Shown here: piece after piece, positions 1-11,842 of the stretch
Layout of the letters: every line of letters begins with the position of its first letter
How positions within the stretch are numbered: the stretch's first letter is position 1
Assembly: GCA_003344405.1 (NCBI GenBank)
Contig: NOWV01000068.1
Location: forward strand, 62,001 to 126,000
Length of the DNA: 64,000 nucleotides
Source of the DNA: Trichoplax sp. H2
Lineage: Eukaryota; Placozoa; Uniplacotomia; Trichoplacea
Direction of reading: 5' to 3'
The notes under the pieces: model-generated
Told to the model about the DNA's origin: nothing
Database searches by the model: none
The model's input: the letters and a program-made list of their open reading frames with translations, nothing else
Program-made: the position numbers and the translations under genes

Positions 1-3000
1 TATGTATTTTTTCCATTACTTGTAAAATATCATTTATTGTTTAACTATGTAATCTTTATGAGGTCAGATAGGCGTGTCTATCTTACTGTTGTACTGATTT
101 TAAGCAAACGGCTATTGGGAATCATTCGAGCTAATGATTGAATCATTTTTTGATTATACGATTATGATCGATCAATTAATTCGTTAATTCATTTAAATTT
201 TTGACATATGTAAGAGAAAATTAATATTAAGATGAAAATCAATGTTGAAATTTTAATGGTATATTGACCTTTTACTGACTAAGCTTGATATTGAATGCCG
301 TAACCTTAATCCGAAATGTTCATTCGTTCACCGGCACGAAAATAACGATAAATGAAACAAAGCTGAGATCTTGATATTCTTTCTCCTTTTTACTAGTCTT
401 TCCTTAAATCTTACAATAATAGATAAAACATCGATATTTTTACTGGAAATTTCTAAAATTGTCTAAAACTTCGCTCGAACCGAAAAAGAAAGTGATAGCG
501 TAAGAAATAAAGTCTTTATTAAATTTCTTTTAATTTTGGCCAAACTTTACAAAGATACTCTCAAATTCGAGCTACAATCGTGAACAATAACAAATGCAAA
601 ATCTTATCCACTTGTATATTATTCCTATTAAATATGATAGCAGACAATCGTCATCTTCCTTCGAATTTTTTCAAGTTCTTAATTGTCTGATCCATAAACA
701 CCGGATGATCAATTGTTGTCTATATATTAGCAGTCTGAAATACCTTGTGGCCAATGAAAGAAAATGTAAGACTAATTTTCAGTTACGAATCAGACAGTCA
801 TTAGCTTATTTAGTCTACGTAAATAACAAATAATTCATCATAGGCATAAAGGACATAGAATAGCGTGGATAGAGGGGTAACTCAAGCATTGTTTCATAAT
901 ACTGCTCGGAGAGTAAGGCCTTGGACCATTACCAACTGATCCATAAATATTCAAATCATTTTCAAAGGTTAACAGGAACTTAGGTGTCGACTATAGGTAT
1001 GATGGAAATTAAATTCTGATGAGTTATTTCGGATTTTTCATATCAGTACTTTGCCTTTTTAATATGCTATTTTTAGTGTAGATATAAGAATAAATTGACG
1101 ATCAAAGCCTGAAAACCCTTCATCTTTTCCAGTAATAGTATTAATAAAATCTCTGATACTGAAACGTTTAAATTCTGATTTAATGATATTTCAAGGCCTG
1201 ATAATTACTTTATGAAATTACTTGCCCTTAACATATACCTTGTACTATAGTTAAAAAATAGATTATGCAATGTATTTAAAATTAAATTTTAATTTTGTAT
1301 TTGGTAATTAAATAATTACTAGCTATCATTCAGCCAATATGACAGACTATACCGATTCAGTAGCTTAATAAATTGTTGTACAGGAGCGCTTACCGAAAAA
1401 TTAATCCATACAAATACCAGATCTTTCTATAATTTTGACAGAGATTTGGAATTGCATGAAGGTAGGACTGCTTTTGAAGCAAAGTTAATTCTCATAAAAT
1501 ACCATGTCGTCCCTTTATTTGTTTGTTTGTCTATCTAGCCTAGGTAGTTAAGAGAAGTAATGACTAAAGCCTTAACGTTTTACTTAATTACTAAATTTAA
1601 GATATCTTTTATGATATGTAAACAAGATCTGAATCCTAGAATAGGCTCTAATAAAACTGCGATAGCCAAGAATCGACGTAATACATCATTCACTGTAGTT
1701 TGCACAGTAACACACGTAAATATTGCATATAAATGGTATTTATAGGTATCTAGAATGAGTAGATACTATTTCAATTTAAAATTAATACAGTATACTATTG
1801 AACGCAATATAGCCACATTACTTTAATGAATACAAGCTCACCTCTCATTTTAAATTGAGTGAAGTAATATTGCTATCATTATCATTATTACTACTGGTAA
1901 ATGCTAAATTTTCGTACCTGAAATTAGAGAGAAAAATTATTTTACATAATGTAAAATAAGACTCTATCCGTATAAGCCGAAATTTTGTGACATTGTTTAG
2001 GGAAATCTTTAATTAGAATTATTCAAATTCGATACTATAATAGAAACATTATATTTTTTTATATTTTTAGCGTATATGCTAAATATCTGACATTGAATAC
2101 TATTAAAATACACGTATCACAATACTACATTTAAGGCCATTAGATTAACTTTAGACATTTGGTAAAGTGCCTACCCTTATTACTACTATATTTTCATACT
2201 TAAAGGTTCAGCAAATGTGAGGAAGATAGTATTACTTTACTTTCCCTTATCTGACTCTTTAACAATTCGCACCTAAGGTCTCAACATAAATTGCAAAACT
2301 TCATGTCGTATCGTATCCTATCTTAATGTGAAATGTCTCTTAAAGTACATCGTTGCTAAAATTAAATAATTCGGTCTCTTATTTGATAGATACAAAGGGG
2401 ATCTGAATAAATCTAATTCTATAAAAATTTCGCTAGTAAAGAGTATTATCGGTTATTTTTAAGAACTCTACTATGAACTACATTTATTTCCATCCTAAAC
2501 AGCCACTCGTGATAGAGATCGAATGCAATCTTTTGACAACCATACAATCAAGTAGGATTATTCATTTTAATTTTAATAGCTGAATGAGTATAGTATATTG
2601 TTTGATATTTATGGCTTTGAATTCCGCTAGGTAAGTTGATTGATTGAATCTAATCAGTGAGGAAATGAAGAATATTTTTTCAATAATAATGTTCGCAAGT
2701 TACGCTTAATTGATACAGTGTATTCAATTTTCGTTCTGGTATGTTTTTATGATAGCTATAAAGAACTAAAGGTATGCAAATAATAATATTAGGTCTACTT
2801 GATAGCTACAATTTATCATAAGCCAGACAAATACCTAAATATGTTACCGACCTTAATTTGTGGAATCTAGTAGCATACGTTGAGATGGTAATTTTGACGC
2901 TTTTATTGTCACTAACAATTAATTGAGGTTAGTATTTACTATAATGCCACTGGGCCATTTACTATATTAAATACAGAATAAATATGGGAAATATCCTCGA

Positions 3001-3483
3001 TTATCGCTATTTCTTATTTAACATATTTAGTATAAGATATTAATCTACGTCTTTATTCGGGAATCTACCGCTGAATCTAAGAACTACTATCTGTCGGAAT
3101 AATATTGATCCAATTTAGGTTACAGATTTATAACGAAAATATTGATATGACCGATCTAGGTCCTACTGCATGTATTTACATTATATTTAGCAATAGAAGT
3201 CTGAGAAGCTGGATAACAGTCTCCATACCCTTAATATAGTCTAAATGTAAATATTCACACATAAAAACTACTCACGGTAATTAAGTACCGTGACAACCTA
3301 TATATATGATGAAAACAACAGTTATGTTCTCTACTACAACTTATTCAAAGTAAATCTATAATACATAAGCTTAATCTAACTTCTATCCCTCCGACGGTAA
3401 TACCGCAGTGGTCATAAAAGAATTTGATCATTAATCATTTTTCAAACAGAAAACGGAAAAATCGCTATATCTGTTGGGAAAAA
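1..3483. other. Intergenic, upstream of gene A
   Basis: AT-rich sequence with stops in all frames. The only open frames are 60-80 codons, without membrane, repeat or family features, and I could not assemble them into a spliced gene. No tRNA, rRNA, clear repeat or convincing core promoter was recognised. It presumably holds the gene A promoter near its right end, but I cannot point to an element. Confidence 0.5.
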
Positions 3484-6400
3484 ATGGCAAACAGGCTAAT
3501 CATTATGACAGCTATCGCTTTCATTTTATCCTTAAAAGCTAGAAGAAATCTCGTTGTAGCCTGCCAGAGTATGCCAATGCAAAATCGACATCCGATCACT
3601 ATCTTGGGAGGCTTTAGTTTAAGTGGTGGCTGGATTGGTGGTGGCTCTGTTGGTGCTGCCATACTAGGACTACAGCATATCAACCAAAATTCATCTTTAC
3701 TACCCAAATACTACTTAAATATGACATGGAGCGACACCAAGGTAATTCTTACAAACTCTACATCTATCAATTCTTATTGTAATGCTACAAATGATATTAA
3801 GACAGCTGTCCCGATCTTTTTTATTGCCATTTCTACATATCTGATTAGCTTAGTACATTTAATTTTACATAGCATTAATTATTTTACCAAGTATACCAAT
3901 AATTTGCATGTCTCGGTGTATAGGCTAATCTTGAATATCCTCTGTAGTCTAAGATCTGAATTATTGGTCAAACTGCAAAGTATAGGAGCATAATTTAAGA
4001 AAATACGTTTGACCTGCTAGGTCATTTGCAATATTTTCTCATCGATTTTAACTATACATAGCGAAATGATTACATATTTAGTGTCAAGCAGGATCCGGTG
4101 TGGAAGCTCTATTTAATCAGTTAAGTATAGAACCGGTTAAAATGTTAGTTTTAGCTGCAAGCTGTTCAGTCTCCACCATACCTCAAACGCAATTCTCTCA
4201 GCATTTCAAAATTCTACAGGTATCCTTCAATTTTTTGATAGCCTACTTAGGGCTGGATATTTTCATGACATCAATACTTTTATAATATTTCGACATTCAA
4301 GCTGATTAAAAAATTTTATATGAGCTGTAGATGATATGATAATAGTGCGATACTGAGTTTTATATTGATCTTAATAATTTAGTTATCTTATGCCGCTGCA
4401 TCGCCATTATTGAATAATCGCAAGAAGTATCCAAATTTTTTCCGAACTTACCCATCGGATACCAACCTCAACCCTACTCGAATTCAGTTGTGTAAAAGAT
4501 TTAAATGGAAAAATATTGCAATCATATATGAGAATGATGATACGAGGGTTTTCTACGAGGTTACTACTTAATCTATTTCATTAGATTGAGCCTTTCAGAC
4601 CAATCTTGTATTAAATCGAATGATTATTTTTATGATGTTTTCAGGCTTTGAAGCCATTATTAACTTTAGCCAAAGAAAATAACATAACTATCACTGCACT
4701 ACAAAGTTTTATACCTGGAAGTGATCCATTAGATGCTCTAATGAATATAAAAGTTGGTTCATTTTACATTATTAATTCTAATATACTATTAAACCATTGA
4801 AGAAATGAGGATAAAACTTACAATTTTACCTAATAATTTACTGTATTATATATCTATAGGAAGTGAAAACAAAGATTATTGTAGGAGGATTCTACGCAAA
4901 AGCGAGTCGTGCTGTTTTTTGTCGGGTAATAAATACCATTATAATTCTCTTTGATTAGAGCTACCTCTTGCATAAAAATTGATTTATCCAATATAAGAAT
5001 AACCAAATATTGATTAATCTTGGTAATTTAACTGTGGTTTAAACTCACTACCTAGGCCTATCATTTAAATTTAACTGGCCCAAGTTATGTATGGATGATC
5101 TATGGCTGGTATGGAGAGCAGTGGTGGAAAACTCCAAATGGAGTACATATTGGAGATGTTTACTGCAATAATTCACAAATGGAACAAGCAGTCGAAGGCT
5201 ATTTCTCTACAGAAGCCGTTCCTATCTCAGTTCTACATAAAAAAACAATTTCTGGACTGGTAAAATGTTGCTTTAATTCCGTAAAAGCTGTGTGTTATTG
5301 TTTGGCATCATTAAGAACTTTACTGAAGTTTAAAACTTTATTTAGCCGCCAATTCATTAAGCATATCTCTTGAGATTGATAGTTCGTATTATTACTTAGC
5401 CTACTTTAGTTATCAATACTAAATCTCACGGATAAGCATGAACTGTAAAATTTATTATTTCGACTATCCGAAAAGATCTTGATGGTACCCTTTCTTTAAC
5501 TTTTAAAACTGTTTCGAAAGAGCGACAGCATTTTTATTTATGAATGACAAAACTGATCGCAATCGAACATTAACAGCATCATTATATTAATTTTACTGTT
5601 ATATCATAGGAGTGTACAAACTCTATGTCTTTCTTTCAAAGCAAATCTGTTGTGTGCCCTTTTTTTAATTTCGATATTACATTTTCGTCGTTAGACCCCA
5701 TCAGAATGGGTTAACATTTACAGCAAGTATCAGGAACACCCAAAATTGCCAAAAGGATCTGAAGAATTAGCAGCATTTACCTACGATGCAGTCTGGGCAA
5801 TAGCTTTAATGCTAAATCAATCCATACCGAAATTGGAAGCTATCAATAAATCCTTACACAATTTCAAGTATTACGATCAAGATTTTTATCGCATTCTGAA
5901 AGAAGAAATGTCCAAAGTCTCCTTTCTTGGCATTACGGTATGTATAAAAAATTTATCGCATTTAGTTATGTGATATATACCAATCATGAGATTCCAAATT
6001 TTAGAAAAATAAGGGCTTTATTGAATCTTATACAAAGATTAACTACACACAGCTCTACTCTAGCCGAATACTACTTCTAAAGACTTCTACAACGAACTAA
6101 TAGAATAATCTAAAGTTGCATGCTTTTATAATTTCCGTAGCATTCGCAGCTACAATCCGCATGGCAACCTTTTACCTTATTTTATACATAGTTAAATTAT
6201 TCTTAGTAAGACTATTCTACTGCGGACCATCATTAATCCAATATGGATACGACTACAGTACTTACGTAGACATTATTCACACCAGCCAAAGTACAATGAA
6301 TTAACCATATCATAATATATGATTTACAGTTCTATTTTTACCTATATATAGCCTTATTAGTAACTCAACACCTTACTGTATATAGTCATCTGTATTCTAG

Positions 6401-7148
6401 CATAGAGTCTCTACCACTACAGTCTATAGTTATAGCTACCAAATATTTCTTAGGATAAATATCTACCGTATATTATACTAAACATGGCTAACAGTCTACA
6501 ATCACAATACTAGTTCCATTACAAGTTATTTAATAAATATTAAAACAGGTTAAATATATAGTATTTACAAATTTCAATTCCAGTCGATATTACATTCAGT
6601 TATATGAAGATTTTGTCGAATAAAAGTGTCAATATCTCTTAATTAAGGGCCCAGTAACGTTTTCATCTACCGGTGATCGATTAGGCCCAATGCTAATCGA
6701 AAGACAAGTCAGTAAGTAGACTATAATAACATTTAACATTAACAAATTAAGAAAGATACCTGGACCATCTGTAATTGCTCATATTTTTATGTTCAAAATA
6801 TTTAAAATATCATAATTCCCTATGAGGAAATAAGAAAGCAGTTCGATAGACAGAAATTTAAACAGAATAGTTTTAATTCAAGGATGTAGCTTTTAGAAGT
6901 TACTTCAAAGCTGTAAAATTAATATACTACTACATTTTAAAGTCTTTTAGCTGTATAGTTAACTACTGAAACTGTAAGGCACAGTTTAATAGTCACAAAT
7001 TTCATGCTTATTTACTGAATTGAATAATCCCTTTTCTTATTTGCATTAAAAATTAAAGATGGAAAAGAGATTGCGATCGGAAGATATTATACGAATCTAA
7101 AAAAGACTGTCTGGAATTATTCGGTTGAAATGGAATGGAAATTACCGG
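3484..7148 (+). CDS. Gene A exons 1-9: signal peptide and Venus-flytrap ligand domain
   Basis: Exon 1 carries the signal peptide (LIIMTAIAFILSLKA) and the first lobe motif GGFSLSGGW, ending in WSDTK. Exon 2 continues with a Cys and AASCSVST, which aligns with the GCSSVST ligand loop of GB1. Exon 3 has SPLLNNRKKYPNFFRTYPS and the FKWKNIAIIYE strand. Exon 6 has VWMIYGWYGEQWW, keeping the Tyr that stacks on the ligand in GB1. Exon 7 has FTYDAVWAIALMLN, the lobe 2 helix, but Leu sits where GB1 has the Glu binding the ligand amine, with Glu pairs just before it. Exons 8-9 close the domain (GPVTFSSTGDR and the WNYSVEMEW strand). The alignment to GB1 is from memory. Confidence 0.88.
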
Positions 7149-10100
7149 GTATAATTATTCATTAGTCATCACATTATACAGCAGCAAAAATTAAGATTAT
7201 AACCCAGATTAAAATACTTGTAACGATATAGAAGTAATTCACTTATAAATAGCAATATCCTGAATCAAAAATATTTGAGTTTTCAACATTTGAAACTGCA
7301 TTTTAGGCAACAGGACGCCGACAGATCAAGTCAAAATAATTACTGTCGATATAACTGTGCCGCTATCAATTTATATTTCTATGAGTGCACTAGCATGCTG
7401 CGGAATCATAATGTGTATCGGCTTTATAATTATAAATATAAGCTACAAAAGATATAAGTAAGTCTTTTGACGCTCTGATGTCAAATTTACGGTCTAATTT
7501 TGTTGCAATAAAATTCTAATCATCGCTACTTAATTATCACTCTACTCTTGTTTACTATCCCAGTACATAGTGATGATAAAAGACTAATGAGTATATAATC
7601 TACCCTGATTCTAACATTTGAATGTGTTACTATTGCTATAGGATTATTAAGTTATTAAGCCCAAATTTAAGCAACTTCATTGCCGTTGGCGCAATTTTAT
7701 GCTATATATCCGTTATTTTATTAGATCGATACACTGAATTAGCCCCTATCCATGGTCTCGTTGCTATTTTGGCTTGCCTGGTAAGAGCTGTAAGATTAAC
7801 AATATCTGATATAATCATGGAAATTTTCGATTAAAAATATGATTGAAAAGTATGATTACTACATAAAACTTAATCTAATTTGTGAAAAGTAAAGTAAAAT
7901 ATAATTTCGAATCAGGGAGAAGTATGGTTTCGAGCTATAGGGTTTACTATGGCATTTGCAGCTTTATTCGCTAAGACTTGGAGAATAAAAACTATCTTTA
8001 ATTCTACTATAATAGTCAAAAGAAAGGTAATCTAGAGCTATCCATATAGCAAAAAAATCTATTTTTAGCTCTAGCAAGATTTTTCTAAAATTTGGGCTAC
8101 GTTATCTTCCATTTATTATTGATGTGCTAGGTCATGCGAGATCGAAGCCTATATGGTATTGTTTTTGCAGCTGTTCTTGTGGATATCATATTACTATCCC
8201 TACAACTGGCAATTGATACAACCACAATTGAAATTAAAAATCAATATGTAAGGCTGCTGTAGTAATAACTTGTAGTATCGCCAACCATATTAATTTTGTA
8301 ATTCAATTTACTTTATCATTTTCATTAGTATTAATACAGAAAGTAGAGTTGAATGGCTAAAAATGTCAATGTAATAGAAAGAACAAGTTTTAAAGCCATT
8401 AGCAGCTATTAATAGATAAATTTATACTATGAAATATATCACGTATCCAACCCTTGATTATTTTCATTCAGGTTTCATCTGAATTGAACGGCTACGAAGA
8501 CACTATTTATAATTACATTCGACATGAATGCACATCCCAATATGCTATTGCTTGGAGCATTCTTCTGTGGGGAACGAATGGTGTTTTGCTATTTTATGGG
8601 GCCTTTCTGGCATGGAAAACAAGAAAAATTCAGCTATCTGTTGCTAATGACTCTAAATTCATTGGCTTGGCTATTTACAACGTTACAATTTTTGTCAGTT
8701 TAGGCATATTTGTTAGTATTACGCTACGTGATAAAGTAGACATACATTATGCTACTATGGCATTACTGATACTCATCGCAACGACATGTACTACCTGCTT
8801 GGTCTTTGTTCCTAAGGCATGTTATGAACATTTTCAAACACAAATATTGTATTTATAATACGATTTTATTTAAAGATGTAATATAAATGGTAAAATGGAG
8901 ACCATAAATATGGAAACTTGGACGGATTCTAGTACCTCAAATACGTTTGTCAAACTTAACATGCTACTAATAAGTGATATCAATATGGAAGTACTGTATC
9001 GTTGTCGCTAACGAAAATATACTGTATTACAAACCAAATCATGCAGAAGCTCTATAATATAAGACATTTCCAGGAAAATATTAATCATTGCATCGTTTTA
9101 TCTTTTCAGATTTTAGCCTTAAAGTATGAATTGAATCACAAAAAAGACGTTCGATTATCAATTCATAATTTAAGTGTGAATCTTAGAACTATTACTCGGC
9201 TCCATCTAAATGATTTTGAACCTAGAAATAACTTAGAAAGAGACTGTTCAGATTCATCACTAGATACCAAAATCCATAAGGTTAGTTTCTACGAACTGAT
9301 CTAGAACTATTAGCAGTTAGCTTAAAACTTGGCTATCAATTATAATAAATGGCAAGACAGTAATTTGCTACAAAGTAGCTTTTATACAGCAGCTGCAATA
9401 AAACGCAGATATCAAAAAACGCACATAAGAATATACATATGACCATTTTATAAATTGTTTTAGATGCAGTAGATATTTTTATAAAGGTAGTTATAATTCT
9501 TCTATTACTGTCTAAGTACTGATAATTTATATCTATATAGAAAGAAATATCTTAAATTAGTTGATTTTTCGATAAGATTCGAGTCTATAGTTTGTCTAAC
9601 AAGACATGCGGTTGCAGACGATAGTAGATCCTTAGTATTTTAAGTTTTACATACTGTAGACAAATGTTACAGAGGACAATACTAATTGCAGACATGGAGT
9701 AGTTAAATTCCTCGTTACAAATTGGTTATAGCGCAACAGTATAATATCTTATTGATATAATCTCTTGAGCAAAAATAAAATTTAAGTCTACTTTTAACGT
9801 ACAGTAGTCCAATATATCTTGTCAGTCGAGGCGATATTTAAGGCTCAATATATCAATAATATGACAAAATACTTTGCCTATTGGCAAAACTGATTCTTTT
9901 GGCTGATAAATAGTCAAAGAGGAAGCAGCAACATGTAAACTGCATACTCGTTATTGCATACTCATTATTAGCAATAAATTTGTAAATGTCACCAAACTTG
10001 TTCATAATTGTTTGCATTTAAATTACAATATGTACAACAAGGATTATCCTTGTAAATTTTAAGGAGTCATAGTCATAATACTAATTAACGGCTACCTACC

Positions 10101-11734
10101 GATGATCTTAAAATAAGAGTCAGCTTAGCTTTCTAAATGCTAAATCTCGTTATATATTCAATTCACTTGACAATACGAGTACAGATGGACATACATAACT
10201 ATACCGTTATATATTGTGACATCGTGTGACGTCACTGCCGTATACTTTAGCTCTATAGTAAAAACAGGAAGAAAAAACAATAGAAATAAAAACAGAGTTA
10301 TTGCCTAGTTATATTGAAAATTTACTTAGTAGATCACTAATTTCCAAGAATATTACTGATCATCACTTAATACTCTTATAATACGATGATCGGGTAAATC
10401 AAGTTACAGATAAGACTCAAATCTAGCTTCAACATGTTAACACCTTCCGTATAAGTATTAAATAAAGTAATTCGGACCATTAATAATGCTATCACCATAG
10501 CCATAATATAAATCGCGTATACTTGTACTTCCTTGTTTACTTTATCAATTTTATGACATGACTGCCTGGTAGTTCATTTTATATCAATGCAGTTCATTTA
10601 CATTTATTAAGGCAATTCAATCTATCGAAAATATTCGAGACACAGATTTTACTTTCGAGTTTTTTATCATTAAATTATGTATCGATATGCGTAGGTTGAG
10701 GTCATCGTAAAGGAAAATTGATAAATCGCAGCGAATTTTATAGTCAGTGGCATCTTTATTTAATATAAAATGTGATAGCATGAGTGTTTGAATGCTATTT
10801 CGCTCAAATAGACTAGTTTTATAGCCGGCTTACTTTAAATATTCTTTAGAGCTTAACATATAACGAAATGATTAAACATGTATTAGAGACGAATGCAAAG
10901 AATGTTAATTAGATTGAGACAATTTAGCGGTCTACTATGTATTATGGTACTGTTTATCTACGGTAAGAAGCATAAGTTCTGAAAATTGAAATATATATAT
11001 ATAGCATTACGCATTATTATCAACCTATCCCATCAATTTCTACATTTACTAACTAACGTTAAGCTATTTCACTGTATAAATGATGATTTAAAGATGATAT
11101 AGCAAGTGTACAAGGCTTCGCATTCTTGACAATAAGATCAAAACCTTTAGATCACCTGAACATAAACAAATTAAAGTAGATAAAATTCGATCTACAACGC
11201 AACTTTACCAAGCCTCATACTATCGTTAATTAAGTTAATTAAGTGAAGCTCTATTTGTACTCATTAATGATATAATTTATCCTTTTTTCACTTAATGACT
11301 TTATCAGCAAAAATTGAAGATACTAGAATTGAAAAATCAACTTAATGAAAGGGATTCAATTATGCAAAGAATAACATCAGGCCCAAAACTAACAGGTAAT
11401 TCTTTATCCATCACTCATACAGTAAAGCTAAAGATTATCTTAACAGTGCACTATTAATTCGATTCAAAATTTTTTCTCAAATCAACACTATGAATGACAT
11501 TGAAAATATTATATTTCGATTTATTCACCACCTGGAATTGGATTCATTAGCATCAAGAAAGCGCATAGCTAACAAAGGAAGCAGTATATAAATTTCATTA
11601 TCGAAGTAATAACGAACAATTTACAAGTTAAAGTTTATTATTCTATATGAATTTTTTTAGAAGAATCGAAAGCTGTTTCTACTTCCGATTACCTTGACAT
11701 TATTTGCGATGGAATTATAATGAGCACTACTTAG
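3484..11734 (+). CDS. Gene A: GABA-B-type class C GPCR, complete, 17 exons
   Basis: Metabotropic GABA-B-like receptor, a plasma-membrane class C GPCR expected to signal through heterotrimeric G proteins. Exons: 3484-3741, 4082-4219, 4383-4559, 4645-4752, 4860-4925, 5056-5259, 5695-5937, 6648-6711, 7059-7148, 7307-7457, 7642-7780, 7916-8026, 8131-8247, 8472-8816, 9110-9280, 11308-11395, 11661-11734. They sum to 2544 nt, 847 aa plus TAG, with phases matching at every junction. The ATG at 3484 is followed by a hydrophobic signal peptide. Order: Venus-flytrap domain (about 30-440), seven TMs (450-737), polar tail with coiled coil (738-847). Every boundary and phase through TM7 is shared with gene B at 56066. 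Family assignment is firm. Ligand and orthology to GB1 or GB2 are not, because the Glu that contacts GABA in GB1 is not at its usual place. The exon 14/15 junction uses a GC donor. Confidence 0.9.
5972..6515 (+). repeat. Interspersed repeat R1, copy 1 (intron 7 of gene A)
   Basis: About 544 bp nearly identical to the reverse complement of 23344-23883. Similarity starts at GATATATACCAATCA and stops at CAATACTAGTT; flanks outside do not match. There are no obvious terminal inverted repeats or target-site duplications. It holds a 62-codon open frame (6116-6304) without an ATG start, hydrophobic and rich in Tyr. The two copies differ there by amino-acid changes, so a coding role is doubtful. It is probably a short non-autonomous element or a fragment of a larger transposon. 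Confidence 0.75.
7307..8816 (+). CDS. Gene A exons 10-14: seven-transmembrane domain
   Basis: Exon 10 encodes TM1 (IYISMSALACCGIIMCIGF). Exon 11 has TM2 (FIAVGAILCYISVILL) and the start of TM3. Exon 12 completes TM3 and ends in AKTWRI, the class C intracellular motif. Exon 13 encodes TM4. Exon 14 holds TM5 to TM7, with the third intracellular loop WKTRKIQLSVANDSK and the TM7 end FVPK typical of class C receptors. Exon lengths 151, 139, 111, 117 and 345 nt correspond to 151, 139, 108, 123 and 336 nt in gene B with identical phases. Confidence 0.92.
8817..9109 (+). other. Gene A intron 14 with GC donor
   Basis: The coding sequence for FVPK ends in AAG and is followed by GCATGT rather than GT; gene B has AAG then GTAAGA at the same place. 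The acceptor is TTTTCAG ending at 9109. Using the GC donor keeps phase 0 into exon 15, which then stays in frame through the coiled-coil exon to a stop. Reading through instead would stop after 13 extra codons (TAA at 8856-8858) and orphan the three tail exons. Confidence 0.7.
9110..11734 (+). CDS. Gene A exons 15-17: cytoplasmic tail with coiled coil
   Basis: Exon 15 (9110-9280, 57 aa) is polar and charged. Exon 16 (11308-11395) reads QKLKILELKNQLNERDS, a heptad-like coiled coil. GB1 and GB2 heterodimerise through a coiled coil at this point of the tail, so a dimerisation role is the natural inference. Exon 17 ends at TAG 11732-11734. A 2-kb intron (9281-11307) separates exons 15 and 16, and I see no further exon in it, since phase 0 to phase 0 already fits. 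Confidence 0.75.
9281..11307 (+). other. Gene A intron 15, 2 kb
   Basis: Long intron between two tail exons. AT-rich, with no open frame longer than about 60 codons and no repeat that I recognised. Confidence 0.5.
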
Positions 11735-11836
11735 CTGAAAGTGGTTCATTATCATTCTGTTTATCAATGGTAGTGCTTTTGGCTTGCTTTATCATAATAT
11801 TTATCAATATTTATCAAAGATTTGCGCTGTAAGGCG

Positions 11837-11842
11837 AATAAA
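11837..11842 (+). terminator. Poly(A) signal AATAAA for gene A
   Basis: A canonical AATAAA lies about 100 nt after the gene A stop codon. The hexamer is common in AT-rich DNA, so position is the main support. Confidence 0.4.

Noticed and set aside
3465-3707. Minus-strand 80-codon frame
   Set aside because: Antisense of gene A exon 1, which has clear receptor homology.
6116-6304. 62-codon frame in repeat R1 as a real gene
   Set aside because: No ATG, amino-acid changes between the two copies, and it sits in introns in both orientations.
8817-8858. Read-through C-terminus of gene A ending at 8858
   Set aside because: Possible as an isoform, but the GC donor keeps frame into a tail with the coiled coil expected for this family.
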